DNA of 20,934 nt. It comes from JBHGBB01 sp041946755. Lineage in GTDB: Bacteria; UBP4; UBA4092; JAOAEQ01. Under the pieces are notes generated by a model. It did no database searches. It saw only the letters and a list, made by a program, of their open reading frames with translations, and was not told the origin of the DNA. Below are positions 14,976-20,934 of the stretch, piece by piece. Positions within the stretch are counted from its first letter, which is position 1. Each line of letters opens with the position of its first letter. The stretch spans positions 1 through 20,934 of the forward strand of contig JBHGBB010000043.1 of the NCBI GenBank assembly GCA_041946755.1. Reading direction: 5' to 3'. Position numbers and translations under genes: made by a program.

Positions 14976-16199
14976 GTGAAAATTCTTTTTGCGAATAAGT
15001 TCTTCTATCCCAAAGGTGGCGCGGAAATATCGCTCTTTACCACCACCGCTCTTCTCGAACAACAAGGGCATACCATCTCCTATTTTGCGATGCAGCATCC
15101 GCAGAATTTGCCTTCGGGATACAGTACCTATTTTGTATCTTCGGTGGATTATGAGACCGGGCATGGTTTATTGCAACAGCTTAAAACTACCGGCAGATTA
15201 TTATATTCTTTCGAGGCTAAACAGAAAATCCTGCACTTAATTAAATCTGAAAAACCGGATATTGCCCATCTCAATAATATCTACCATCAGATTTCACCTT
15301 CGATTATCGATACTCTGAAAAAGGAACGGATTCCGATAGTCATGACCCTGCGGGATTATAAACTTACCTGTCCGGTTTATACCCATTTATCCCAAAATCG
15401 GGTCTGTGAAGAATGCCGGCAGCATCGATTCTATCGCGTATTGGTTAACCGTTGCACTAAAAGCTCGATTCCAAAAAGTATGGTTAATATGCTCGAAATG
15501 TATCTGCATCATTCACTGCTGCAGATTTATCATAAAGTCGATTGTTTTATCGCACCGAGTAGATTTCTCATGGATAAAACGATAGAGTTGGGGTTCAAAG
15601 GAAGAATCGTTTATCTGCCTAATTTTATTGATACCAGCAGTTATCCTCCGGTTTACCAAGCAACGGAAAATAGTATCGTTTATTTTGGTAGATTGTCTGA
15701 AGAAAAAGGGTTGATAACCTTATTGGATGCAGTTAAAGGACTCGATATTCAACTCAAAATTATTGGTGATGGTCCGCAAAAAGAGCGCTTATTCAGTAAA
15801 GTCGAACAGGAAAAGATAACTCATGTCTCTTTTCTAGGACATAAAAATAACGAGCAATTAATCCCGGAAATTCAGCGGGCAATCGCAGTAGTTATTCCTT
15901 CTGAATGGTACGAAAACAATCCGCGGGCGATTATCGAATCGTTTGCATTAGGCAAGCCGGTTATCGGCTCGAATATTGGCGGTATTCCGGAATTGGTCCG
16001 GGATAACGAAACCGGATTCTTATTCTCTCCGGGAAATAGCTGCGAGTTGAAAGAGAAAATCATGCAGCTGGTGCAGCAGCCGGACCGGATACTGCGTTTA
16101 GGTAAAAATGCACGGGCATTTGTCGAAACCAATCTAAATCCGGTCAAGCATTATGAAACTTTAATGAGCATCTATCAATCGGTTATAAACCAGACGTAA
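14976..16199 (+). CDS. GT4-family glycosyltransferase with a four-cysteine insert
   Basis: A GT-B glycosyltransferase of 407 residues starting with GTG. AGGA (14960-14963) lies 12 bases upstream. The N-terminus, KILFANKFFYPKGGAE, contains the Gly-rich loop of GT4 enzymes. The donor domain has YFGRLSEEKG and an EX7E motif (E313 to E321) in YENNPRAIIESFALGKPVI, followed by GSNIGGIPELV. Between the domains lie C132, C144, C147 and C160, spaced like a small metal-binding knuckle (CEEC core). This is seen in a subset of bacterial GT4 proteins from polysaccharide clusters. It starts 9 bases after the small Tat protein gene and probably shares its transcript. Confidence 0.92.
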   Translation: MKILFANKFFYPKGGAEISLFTTTALLEQQGHTISYFAMQHPQNLPSGYSTYFVSSVDYETGHGLLQQLKTTGRLLYSFEAKQKILHLIKSEKPDIAHLNNIYHQISPSIIDTLKKERIPIVMTLRDYKLTCPVYTHLSQNRVCEECRQHRFYRVLVNRCTKSSIPKSMVNMLEMYLHHSLLQIYHKVDCFIAPSRFLMDKTIELGFKGRIVYLPNFIDTSSYPPVYQATENSIVYFGRLSEEKGLITLLDAVKGLDIQLKIIGDGPQKERLFSKVEQEKITHVSFLGHKNNEQLIPEIQRAIAVVIPSEWYENNPRAIIESFALGKPVIGSNIGGIPELVRDNETGFLFSPGNSCELKEKIMQLVQQPDRILRLGKNARAFVETNLNPVKHYETLMSIYQSVINQT

Positions 16200-16221
16200 T
16201 ATTGATAACCACGGATTACTT

Positions 16222-17121
16222 ATGCAATTACCTTTTGTTTGCCCAACCTGCAAAAAGCTTATTGAACGAATGGAAGCCGAATACCGATGCCAGTCTTGTC
16301 ATCAAGCATATCCGATAATAAAAGGTATCCCGGTTTTTATCGACCTGAAAGATTTTGAAGATGAAGAAAAACAATATGCTCATCAAGGTTCTGATACTCC
16401 AGCAACACCAGTACATAAAAGCGATAAATCTAGACAACTGGATTACTATATTCGGGCGCATCCGGCAACGGTACTGCTAAAACAGGGGTGTTCCAATAAA
16501 ATCGGAATTGATATCGGCGTCGGTACCGGAAAAAATCAGAATTTTGAACATCTTTTTTCGAAAGTATCGCATAATTTAGTCGGAGTAGATGTCTCGTTAA
16601 GTGCGGCGATTCGATTTAAAACGCATTATCCGGATACACAATATATTCTAGCTATTACCCTGCCATTTCAAGATAATACCTTCGATTTTATTACCGCCAG
16701 CGGTTTGCTGCACCATATGATTGGCCAACCGCCAGAGATACTTAATTCCGCAGTACAAGAATGGTTCCGAGTACTCAAGCCGGGGGGAATTATCGTTATC
16801 AATGATCCGAATTTATATTATCCGCTGTCGGCAATGATGTTTCTCCCGAATAAGATTATCCAAGCGCTAAAACCGGGAGCGAGAGGCCGGGTTGCTTATG
16901 AACGGCCACTTACTTTCCTTGAAGTCAGAAAGTTATTCAAGCGCATCGGATTTGACCATATATCCTGCGAAGCGAGTACATTCGCGCATCGATTTATGCC
17001 GGCAACACTGATACGGTTGATTATGAAGCTTGACCCCGTATTTATGTCCCGGGTACCGTTCAACTATTTTGGCGCCTGGACTACTATTCATGCAGAAAAG
17101 AAAAGCGATTACCTGCAATAG
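16222..17121 (+). CDS. SAM-dependent methyltransferase with N-terminal zinc ribbon
   Basis: A 299-residue protein with two parts. Residues 1-40 form a Trm112-like zinc ribbon with C7, C10, C23 and C26 (CPTC and CQSC pairs), followed by YPIIKGIPVFID, the usual continuation. The methyltransferase domain has motif I IDIGVGTGK (95-103), an acidic D123 in GVDVS, and the Methyltransf_11 segment FRVLKPGGIIVINDPN. It is the last plus-strand gene of the cluster, 22 bases after the glycosyltransferase. It probably modifies a sugar or lipid-linked intermediate. The target is unknown. Confidence 0.85.
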   Translation: MQLPFVCPTCKKLIERMEAEYRCQSCHQAYPIIKGIPVFIDLKDFEDEEKQYAHQGSDTPATPVHKSDKSRQLDYYIRAHPATVLLKQGCSNKIGIDIGVGTGKNQNFEHLFSKVSHNLVGVDVSLSAAIRFKTHYPDTQYILAITLPFQDNTFDFITASGLLHHMIGQPPEILNSAVQEWFRVLKPGGIIVINDPNLYYPLSAMMFLPNKIIQALKPGARGRVAYERPLTFLEVRKLFKRIGFDHISCEASTFAHRFMPATLIRLIMKLDPVFMSRVPFNYFGAWTTIHAEKKSDYLQ

Positions 17122-17436
17122 CTTACCAAATTCATATGCTGGAATGGATATTTCGGATTACGATTATTTCGGAGAGAATGTGATTAATTGAATTGCTCAA
17201 TCCGGATTTTAATATGGTACCGGATTTATCTTACTCGCAAGAATTGCTACTCAGCGGTACGCCCAAAATAAAAAAGCCCTCACTGCGTTCTTAGAAAGGA
17301 GTCAATTACTTGCTACCTACTACAACTACAAAAGGGCTCAACAAATACTACTTAATGCAAAATTAAGTATCAGCAAATAAAATTGCTAATATAATAATAA
17401 TCCCGATATAGTTCAGGATATAATTTTGCGGCTACG
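17122..17436. other. Intergenic region between the convergent EPS and cold-shock genes
   Basis: No confident gene is present. A perfect 8-bp stem with a 5-base loop, TACTTAAT-GCAAA-ATTAAGTA, lies at 17349-17369. A possible 18-residue reading frame starts at TTG 17310, 8 bases after GGAG (17298-17301), and ends at a TAA near 17366. It encodes a Thr-rich start (MLPTTTTKGLNKYY). It could be the remains of a mobile-element gene, but I cannot assign it. No strong plus-strand terminator for the EPS cluster is visible. Confidence 0.4.
17270..17338 (-). terminator. Possible minus-strand terminator of the cold-shock gene
   Basis: Read on the minus strand, AGCCCT (17338-17333) can pair with AGGGCT (17280-17275), which runs into a stretch of six T residues (17275-17270). 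The stem is only 6 bp and the loop is 52 bases, so the call is weak. It lies about 100 bases after the cold-shock stop codon. Confidence 0.3.
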
Positions 17437-17646
17437 TTATATCTTAGTTACGTTTGCTGCCTGAAGGCCTTTCGGTCCTTTCACGACTTCAAACTCAACA
17501 GCGTCATTTTCCGCCAATGATTTGAAACCTTCACCACTGACTGCGGAATAATGAACAAATACATCTTCGCCACCATCTTGAGAAATGAATCCAAAACCTT
17601 TGCGGTCATTGAACCATTTCACTTTACCTTTTACACGGTCTGCCAT
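17437..17646 (-). CDS. Cold-shock domain protein, CspA family
   Basis: A 69-residue single-stranded nucleic acid-binding protein that melts RNA structure, as CspA-family proteins do. KGKVKWFNDRKGFGFI carries RNP1 (KGFGFI) and DVFVHYSAV carries RNP2 (VFVHY). The GPKGLQAANV ending is typical. The reading frame is open upstream to 17712, but the family start MADRVKGKVKWF is at 17646, and GGAGG on the minus strand (complement of 17662-17668) precedes it, some 15 bases away. The gene stands alone, with its own consensus promoter and a leader of about 150 nt, as is usual for cold-induced csp genes. Confidence 0.96.
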   Translation of the reverse strand: MADRVKGKVKWFNDRKGFGFISQDGGEDVFVHYSAVSGEGFKSLAENDAVEFEVVKGPKGLQAANVTKI

Positions 17647-17680
17647 ATTAGTATTATTTCCCCTCCTTTCCGTTAGAACA

Positions 17681-17780
17681 ATAAAAAAAGCAGATTCAAA
17701 CTGATAGAACAAGTCGAAAACTCGACTCTGAGAGCCGATACAAACCGATAAAACGATATTCTACCTGTTTGAATCTGCTT
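17681..17780 (-). promoter_or_regulatory. Structured leader of the cold-shock gene with terminator-like helix
   Basis: Read on the minus strand, a perfect 14-bp inverted pair (17780-17767 with 17701-17688, the arm being AAGCAGATTCAAAC) closes a region of about 65 bases. The helix can extend by about six more pairs with two imperfections. A run of seven T residues (17689-17683) comes directly after, as in an intrinsic terminator. A smaller hairpin, with AGTCGA/TCGACT arms (about 17711-17727), is nested inside. The ribosome-binding site and start codon follow the T-run. This could be a temperature-responsive attenuator. No function has been shown. Confidence 0.6.
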
Positions 17781-17804
17781 CTATATTATTGAATCTGAAC
17801 CATT

Positions 17805-17833
17805 ATCTTATCCTAAAAAAGACCTTTTGTCAA
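17805..17833 (-). promoter_or_regulatory. Consensus promoter of the cold-shock gene
   Basis: On the minus strand, a perfect TTGACA (17833-17828) is separated by exactly 17 bases from TAAGAT (17810-17805). The expected start of transcription is near 17798, giving a leader of about 150 nt. Confidence 0.75.
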
Positions 17834-17862
17834 GTTAAATTTTGTTATCTTGTGTTTCAAAG

Positions 17863-17907
17863 TTGAATAGAGATGAACGAGATAATATCTCGTTCATCTC
17901 TATTCAA
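17863..17907. repeat. Perfect 22-bp inverted repeat with one-base loop
   Basis: The arms 17863-17884 and 17886-17907 are exact complements around a single A. The tip holds GAACGAGAT/ATCTCGTTC, identical to the tip of the palindrome at 1-38, whereas the outer arms (TTGAATAGAGAT) are unrelated. No long T-run follows on either strand. It lies upstream of the cold-shock promoter and not directly after any gene. Confidence 0.85.
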
Positions 17908-18105
17908 TACCGCAATAGCAAATAAAAAGACAAAATTACAAACGTAACACATTTAATTTCAATGATTTATGTTGCTATATATATAAAATCATCTGATTTT
18001 GAATTTATTAAGTACTATATAGTATGGTTATAAAAAATCAGATTCTCTACTATATAATCTGCTTATACTTTGATATTTATAGGGTTATAATATTCCATGA
18101 ATAGG
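17908..18105. other. AT-rich intergenic stretch
   Basis: I see no gene in this stretch. It contains the 12-bp palindrome TACTATATAGTA (18013-18024), a 7-bp hairpin AAAATCA-TC-TGATTTT just before 18001, and CAGATT/AATCTG arms near 18038-18060. These could be regulatory or merely AT-rich chance matches. Confidence 0.4.
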
Positions 18106-18140
18106 AAAAAGCAAGTTATCCAATGGAGAATTTGCTTTTT
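18106..18140 (-). terminator. Terminator after galK, possibly bidirectional
   Basis: AAAAAGCAA (18106-18114) pairs with TTGCTTTTT (18132-18140) across 17 bases. The stem ends in T5 on either strand. It lies 28 bases beyond the galK stop codon on the minus strand. The low-GC stem makes it of moderate strength. Confidence 0.6.
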
Positions 18141-18167
18141 AACGGATTTGATCGCAATAAAAAAATG

Positions 18168-19352
18168 TTAAGTATTACTTATTTCAGAAAGAGAAATTCG
18201 TTCGATCCCATTTTTCGCATGCGTTATATAAAATTCCGGTTTGAGCCCGATTATTTTAATATATGCAATATCTAGGTAAGATACAAAGTTTTCTAATGTA
18301 CTCGTATCAACTAAGCTAACGGTACACCCACCAAATCCCGCCCCGGTCATTCTTGAACCCAAACACCCGACAGTGTTCTGCGCTAATTCAACTAAAATAT
18401 CCAGTTCCCGGCAACTGACTTCAAAATCATGTTTCAGACTCTCATGCGATTGGTTCATCAACAAACCAAACTGCTGTAACTTTTTTTCTTTTAATGCAGC
18501 AACCGCATCCAGTACCCGCTGGTTTTCTGAGATCACATGCCGGCATCGTTTGGCAATCAGTTCCGGAAGTTTCTCTTGATACTGTTGAAATGCAGACCAA
18601 CTCACATCGCGCAGTGATTGTATCTTCGGTAAATACTGCTGCAAGAGTTTCGTTCCATCCAGGCATTGTTGCCGCCGGGAATTATATTCTGAATCCAGTA
18701 ATCCCCGTTTTACTCCGCTATCGCAGATTACCATACTATAATTATCTCCCGGCATTGGAACATGTTCATAGGTTAATGACCGGCAATCGATTAACAGTGC
18801 AGCGTTTTCTTTCCCTAACCGGATAATAAACTGATCCATAATTCCGCATTGGACGCCAACAAACTCATTTTCCGCCTGCTGGCATAACTTAATCATCTCC
18901 AAATCCGATAATTCGAATCCGTATAATTGTTGGGCGGTATATGCAATTGCCATTTCCAGTGCTGCTGAAGAACTTAACCCTGCACCAACCGGAATATCGC
19001 CATAAATCACCGCATTGAACCCATACTCAATCAATCCGGAATTAACTAACCGCGATACAACCCCTTTCGGATAATTCAGCCAGGTATTACCCGGAGACCG
19101 AGATATCGTATTGAGTGCAAATGCTGCCCGTTCCTGATAATTCATGGAATAGAGCGCAACATTTTTATCTTTTCTTGGTTGGGCTAGGATATAGATTGTC
19201 GGTTCGATGGCGATCGGCAGAACAAACCCGGCGTTATAATCGGTATGTTCACCAATCAAATTCACCCGACCGGGAGAACGAATCAGAACATGAGAGCCGA
19301 TATCACCAAATTGGTTATTGAATTCTGTAAGAAGTTGCTGGGGAATAGCCAT
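18168..19352 (-). CDS. galK: Galactokinase
   Basis: Phosphorylates galactose to galactose-1-phosphate in the Leloir pathway (cytoplasm). The galactokinase signature GRVNLIGEHTDYN is at residues 28-40. The GHMP-kinase phosphate-binding motif GAGLSSSAA is at 123-131. GIMDQF (170-175) holds the catalytic aspartate D173. A C-terminal GHMP motif, MTGAGFGGCTVSL, is also present. The length of 394 is normal. It follows galT with an 85-base gap that contains an AT-rich repeat with a hairpin, and no clear ribosome-binding site is visible before its ATG, which is unusual for an operon partner. Confidence 0.97.
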   Translation of the reverse strand: MAIPQQLLTEFNNQFGDIGSHVLIRSPGRVNLIGEHTDYNAGFVLPIAIEPTIYILAQPRKDKNVALYSMNYQERAAFALNTISRSPGNTWLNYPKGVVSRLVNSGLIEYGFNAVIYGDIPVGAGLSSSAALEMAIAYTAQQLYGFELSDLEMIKLCQQAENEFVGVQCGIMDQFIIRLGKENAALLIDCRSLTYEHVPMPGDNYSMVICDSGVKRGLLDSEYNSRRQQCLDGTKLLQQYLPKIQSLRDVSWSAFQQYQEKLPELIAKRCRHVISENQRVLDAVAALKEKKLQQFGLLMNQSHESLKHDFEVSCRELDILVELAQNTVGCLGSRMTGAGFGGCTVSLVDTSTLENFVSYLDIAYIKIIGLKPEFYITHAKNGIERISLSEISNT

Positions 19353-19374
19353 TAATACAATACAAAATGCAAAA

Positions 19375-19418
19375 TTAGCATTACAAATTTAATCCGCCTA
19401 AGGCGGATAAAATGCTAA
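19375..19418. repeat. AT-rich dispersed repeat, copy 3, with inserted GC hairpin
   Basis: TTAGCATT (19375-19382) and AATGCTAA (19411-19418) form the outer stem, as in copies 1 and 2. Between them lies a GC-rich hairpin, ATCCGCCT-A-AGGCGGAT (19392-19408), lacking in the other two copies. It occupies the galT-galK gap. It may influence galK translation or mRNA stability. Confidence 0.65.
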
Positions 19419-19437
19419 ATGCTAAATTTAAAATGAA

Positions 19438-20394
19438 TTATTCTTTCGGTTCGATATTTCGCAGTTCCGCGGCTTTTTCCTCTGCGGCACTATCGTTGAT
19501 AAAGGTTCCGGCACCGGATTCACAGCCCGCCAGATATTTCAGTTTGGTTTCGCTGCGATATGGCGGATAGAACTCGATATGAAAATGATATTCCGGATAC
19601 TCTTTCCCATCAGTCGGACTCTGATGCAATACCATCATATAGGGAAACGAGAATCCAAATAGATTATCATACTTTTGCAAAACGATTTTTAATATTTCCG
19701 CCAAATCGACCATATGCTTTTCATCAAACCGGGCGATGCTGCCTAAATGCTGCTGGCTAAAAATATGCACTTCATACGGCCATCGAGCATAAAACGGGAT
19801 TACCGCAAAAAAGCTTTTGTTCTGCACAATAACCCGGCGTCCATCCTTTTTCTCTTCTTGAATAATATCGCAGAATAAACAGCGACCGGTTTGTTTTAGA
19901 TGTTCCGTTGCAGCCTCTAATTCTCTGGCAATTTTCGGCGGGATATAATTAAAGGCATAAATCTGGCCATGGGGATGCGGCATCGTAACGCCAATAACTT
20001 CCCCCTTATTTTCAAATTCGAATACATACTTGATTTCCGGTTTTGCTGTCAGTTCGATAAACCGTTGTTTCCATAATCTAACCAGTTTAACGATATGGTC
20101 TACCGGTAACGCTGCTAAGGTAGTATTATGTTCCGGAGTATAAAGCACCACATCGCATACTCCGATTGCCGGAGCGACTTTATAGAGTTGGTTACTTTCA
20201 ACATCCATTTCCGGCGGGGGAACTGAAAATGTCGGGAAATCATTCGGATAGATATAAACATCATACTTATCGGGAACCTTACCCGACCCGGGACAGAATG
20301 GACACCAATCTTTGGGAAGTTGCGGTCGTTCCATCCGATGAGTAGCGGTAGCAATCCATTCTTTTAATACCGGATTCCATCTTAGTTCTGACAT
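19438..20394 (-). CDS. galT: Galactose-1-phosphate uridylyltransferase
   Basis: Exchanges UDP-glucose and galactose-1-phosphate for glucose-1-phosphate and UDP-galactose. The active-site motif HPHGQ (140-144) contains the nucleophilic histidine H142. The cysteine pairs CPFC (31-34) and CLFC (172-175) resemble metal sites of the family. YHFHIEFYPP (269-278) is the conserved second half of the HIT-like fold, and ESGAGTFIN near the C-terminus is typical. The length of 318 is at the short end of the family. GGAG lies 8 bases before the ATG. It is the first gene of a galT-galK operon. galE and galM are not in the window. Confidence 0.96.
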   Translation of the reverse strand: MSELRWNPVLKEWIATATHRMERPQLPKDWCPFCPGSGKVPDKYDVYIYPNDFPTFSVPPPEMDVESNQLYKVAPAIGVCDVVLYTPEHNTTLAALPVDHIVKLVRLWKQRFIELTAKPEIKYVFEFENKGEVIGVTMPHPHGQIYAFNYIPPKIARELEAATEHLKQTGRCLFCDIIQEEKKDGRRVIVQNKSFFAVIPFYARWPYEVHIFSQQHLGSIARFDEKHMVDLAEILKIVLQKYDNLFGFSFPYMMVLHQSPTDGKEYPEYHFHIEFYPPYRSETKLKYLAGCESGAGTFINDSAAEEKAAELRNIEPKE

Positions 20395-20477
20395 AAGGTT
20401 AACTCCAAAATATACAAAGCTCTGCCCATATTTTCGGAATATTGGTATAAGACTTCATTTTCATAAACTCGATAATT

Positions 20478-20503
20478 ATTATACCATATGCCGTTTTGTT
20501 CAA
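20478..20503 (-). promoter_or_regulatory. Promoter of the galT-galK operon
   Basis: On the minus strand, an extended -10 element TG-G-TATAAT (20486-20478) lies about 85 bases before the galT start. A TTGAAC (20503-20498) lies 14 bases from TATAAT, shorter than ideal, so the extended -10 probably carries most of the recognition. Confidence 0.6.
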
Positions 20504-20653
20504 CTATGGAAGGTGGCTACCGCTCTATTATAGTTAATTTACTATAACCTTGAATAATGAAACACTAATCACCAGTGGAATAGTTAAAGAAAAAGAGGGA
20601 AACATCGTGATCAACTTTAGATCAACTATTTTGGGTAGGATGATGCAATAAAC

Positions 20654-20728
20654 TGGCTGCCCCGCAAGGATTCGAACCTTGTCGCGCAGCTCCAAAGGCT
20701 GCTGTGCTACCAGTTACACTACGGGGCA
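20654..20728 (-). tRNA. tRNA-Gln (anticodon UUG)
   Basis: Read on the minus strand, a full cloverleaf is present. The acceptor stem is TGCCCCG/CGGGGCA. The D-arm is GTGT/GCAC. The anticodon stem is GCAGC/GCTGC with loop CTTTGGA, placing TTG at positions 34-36, which reads CAA glutamine codons. The T-arm is CAAGG-TTCGAAT-CCTTG. The discriminator base is G (complement of 20657) and CCA is encoded at 20656-20654. The body is 72 bases with a 4-base variable loop. Confidence 0.95.
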
Positions 20729-20934
20729 GTGGCTTGATTTTACTGTAGTTATACTCTTTGCTTATTATACTTGGAAGGTGTTAAATCTCTTTTATTCACT
20801 CGATAATCAATAAATTATCTCTCCTGCCATTAAATTGCAGAGCTATTAATTTTATCATGTTCGAATACGGTGTGCAAGATAGTGTTATTCGATATTACCT
20901 GTTTATTCTGATTTATATTAAAGATTTATATTAT
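20729..20934. other. AT-rich sequence upstream of the tRNA, to the window end
   Basis: I see no gene. A TATAAT on the minus strand (complement of 20764-20769) lies about 36 bases before the tRNA 5' end and might be its -10 box, but I found no convincing -35 box at the usual spacing. Confidence 0.3.

Noticed and set aside
4238..17121. Genomic island inserted at the tRNA
   Set aside because: The tRNA-Gln lies beyond the cold-shock and gal genes, no integrase is present, and I saw no duplicated tRNA 3' end near either border.
17437..17712. 91-residue version of the cold-shock protein
   Set aside because: The added 22 residues overlap the ribosome-binding site and the leader T-run, and the family starts at MADRVKGKVKWF.
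20609..20627. Direct repeat GATCAACT twice, 11 bases apart, downstream of the tRNA
   Set aside because: It is short, next to no promoter I can support, and not seen elsewhere in the window.

Overview
The window reads as chromosomal DNA of a Gram-negative (diderm) bacterium of moderate to low GC. The diderm call rests on a Wza-like polysaccharide export protein with a signal peptide and multiple SLBB domains. I cannot place the organism in a phylum from sequence alone. The gene content, the unusual intergenic repeats and a window edge lying exactly on a palindrome would fit an uncultured lineage, but that is inference.

Layout. (1) 1-4031: housekeeping genes on the plus strand: an orphan MalK/UgpC-type ABC ATPase, a strong intrinsic terminator, then thpR-recA-recX, a gene order seen in many bacteria. 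(2) 4171-17121: a 13-kb plus-strand exopolysaccharide cluster of Wzx/Wzy type. Its order is six-SLBB export protein, Wzz-like chain-length protein, terminator-like hairpin, MurJ-like flippase, methyltransferase, GT4 glycosyltransferase, Wzy/O-antigen-ligase-like protein, clan GH-A glycosidase-like protein, a 68-residue Tat-signal protein, a second GT4 glycosyltransferase and a zinc-ribbon methyltransferase. No initiating sugar-phosphate transferase and no tyrosine kinase lies in the window. (3) 17437-17833: a minus-strand cold-shock gene with a consensus promoter and a structured leader of about 150 nt. (4) 18106-20503: a minus-strand galT-galK pair of the Leloir pathway, which supplies galactose-derived nucleotide sugars and may feed polysaccharide synthesis. 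(5) 20654-20728: a minus-strand tRNA-Gln(UUG) with an encoded CCA end.

The most distinctive non-coding content is a set of small repeats. Three hairpins (1-38, 1430-1475, 17863-17907) share a CGAGAT/ATCTCG tip but have unrelated, self-complementary outer arms. AT-rich elements built around AGCATT...AATGCT sit at 2056-2096, 3329-3370 and 19375-19418, and one of them supplies the last codons of thpR. A head-to-head pair of GC-rich REP-like hairpins lies in front of recA. The most interesting protein-level features are the 68-residue Tat-signal protein, overlapping the glycosidase gene and preceded by a clear ribosome-binding site, and the glycosidase itself, which resembles the role of PslG in Pseudomonas. 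I saw no CRISPR array, intact insertion sequence or prophage.
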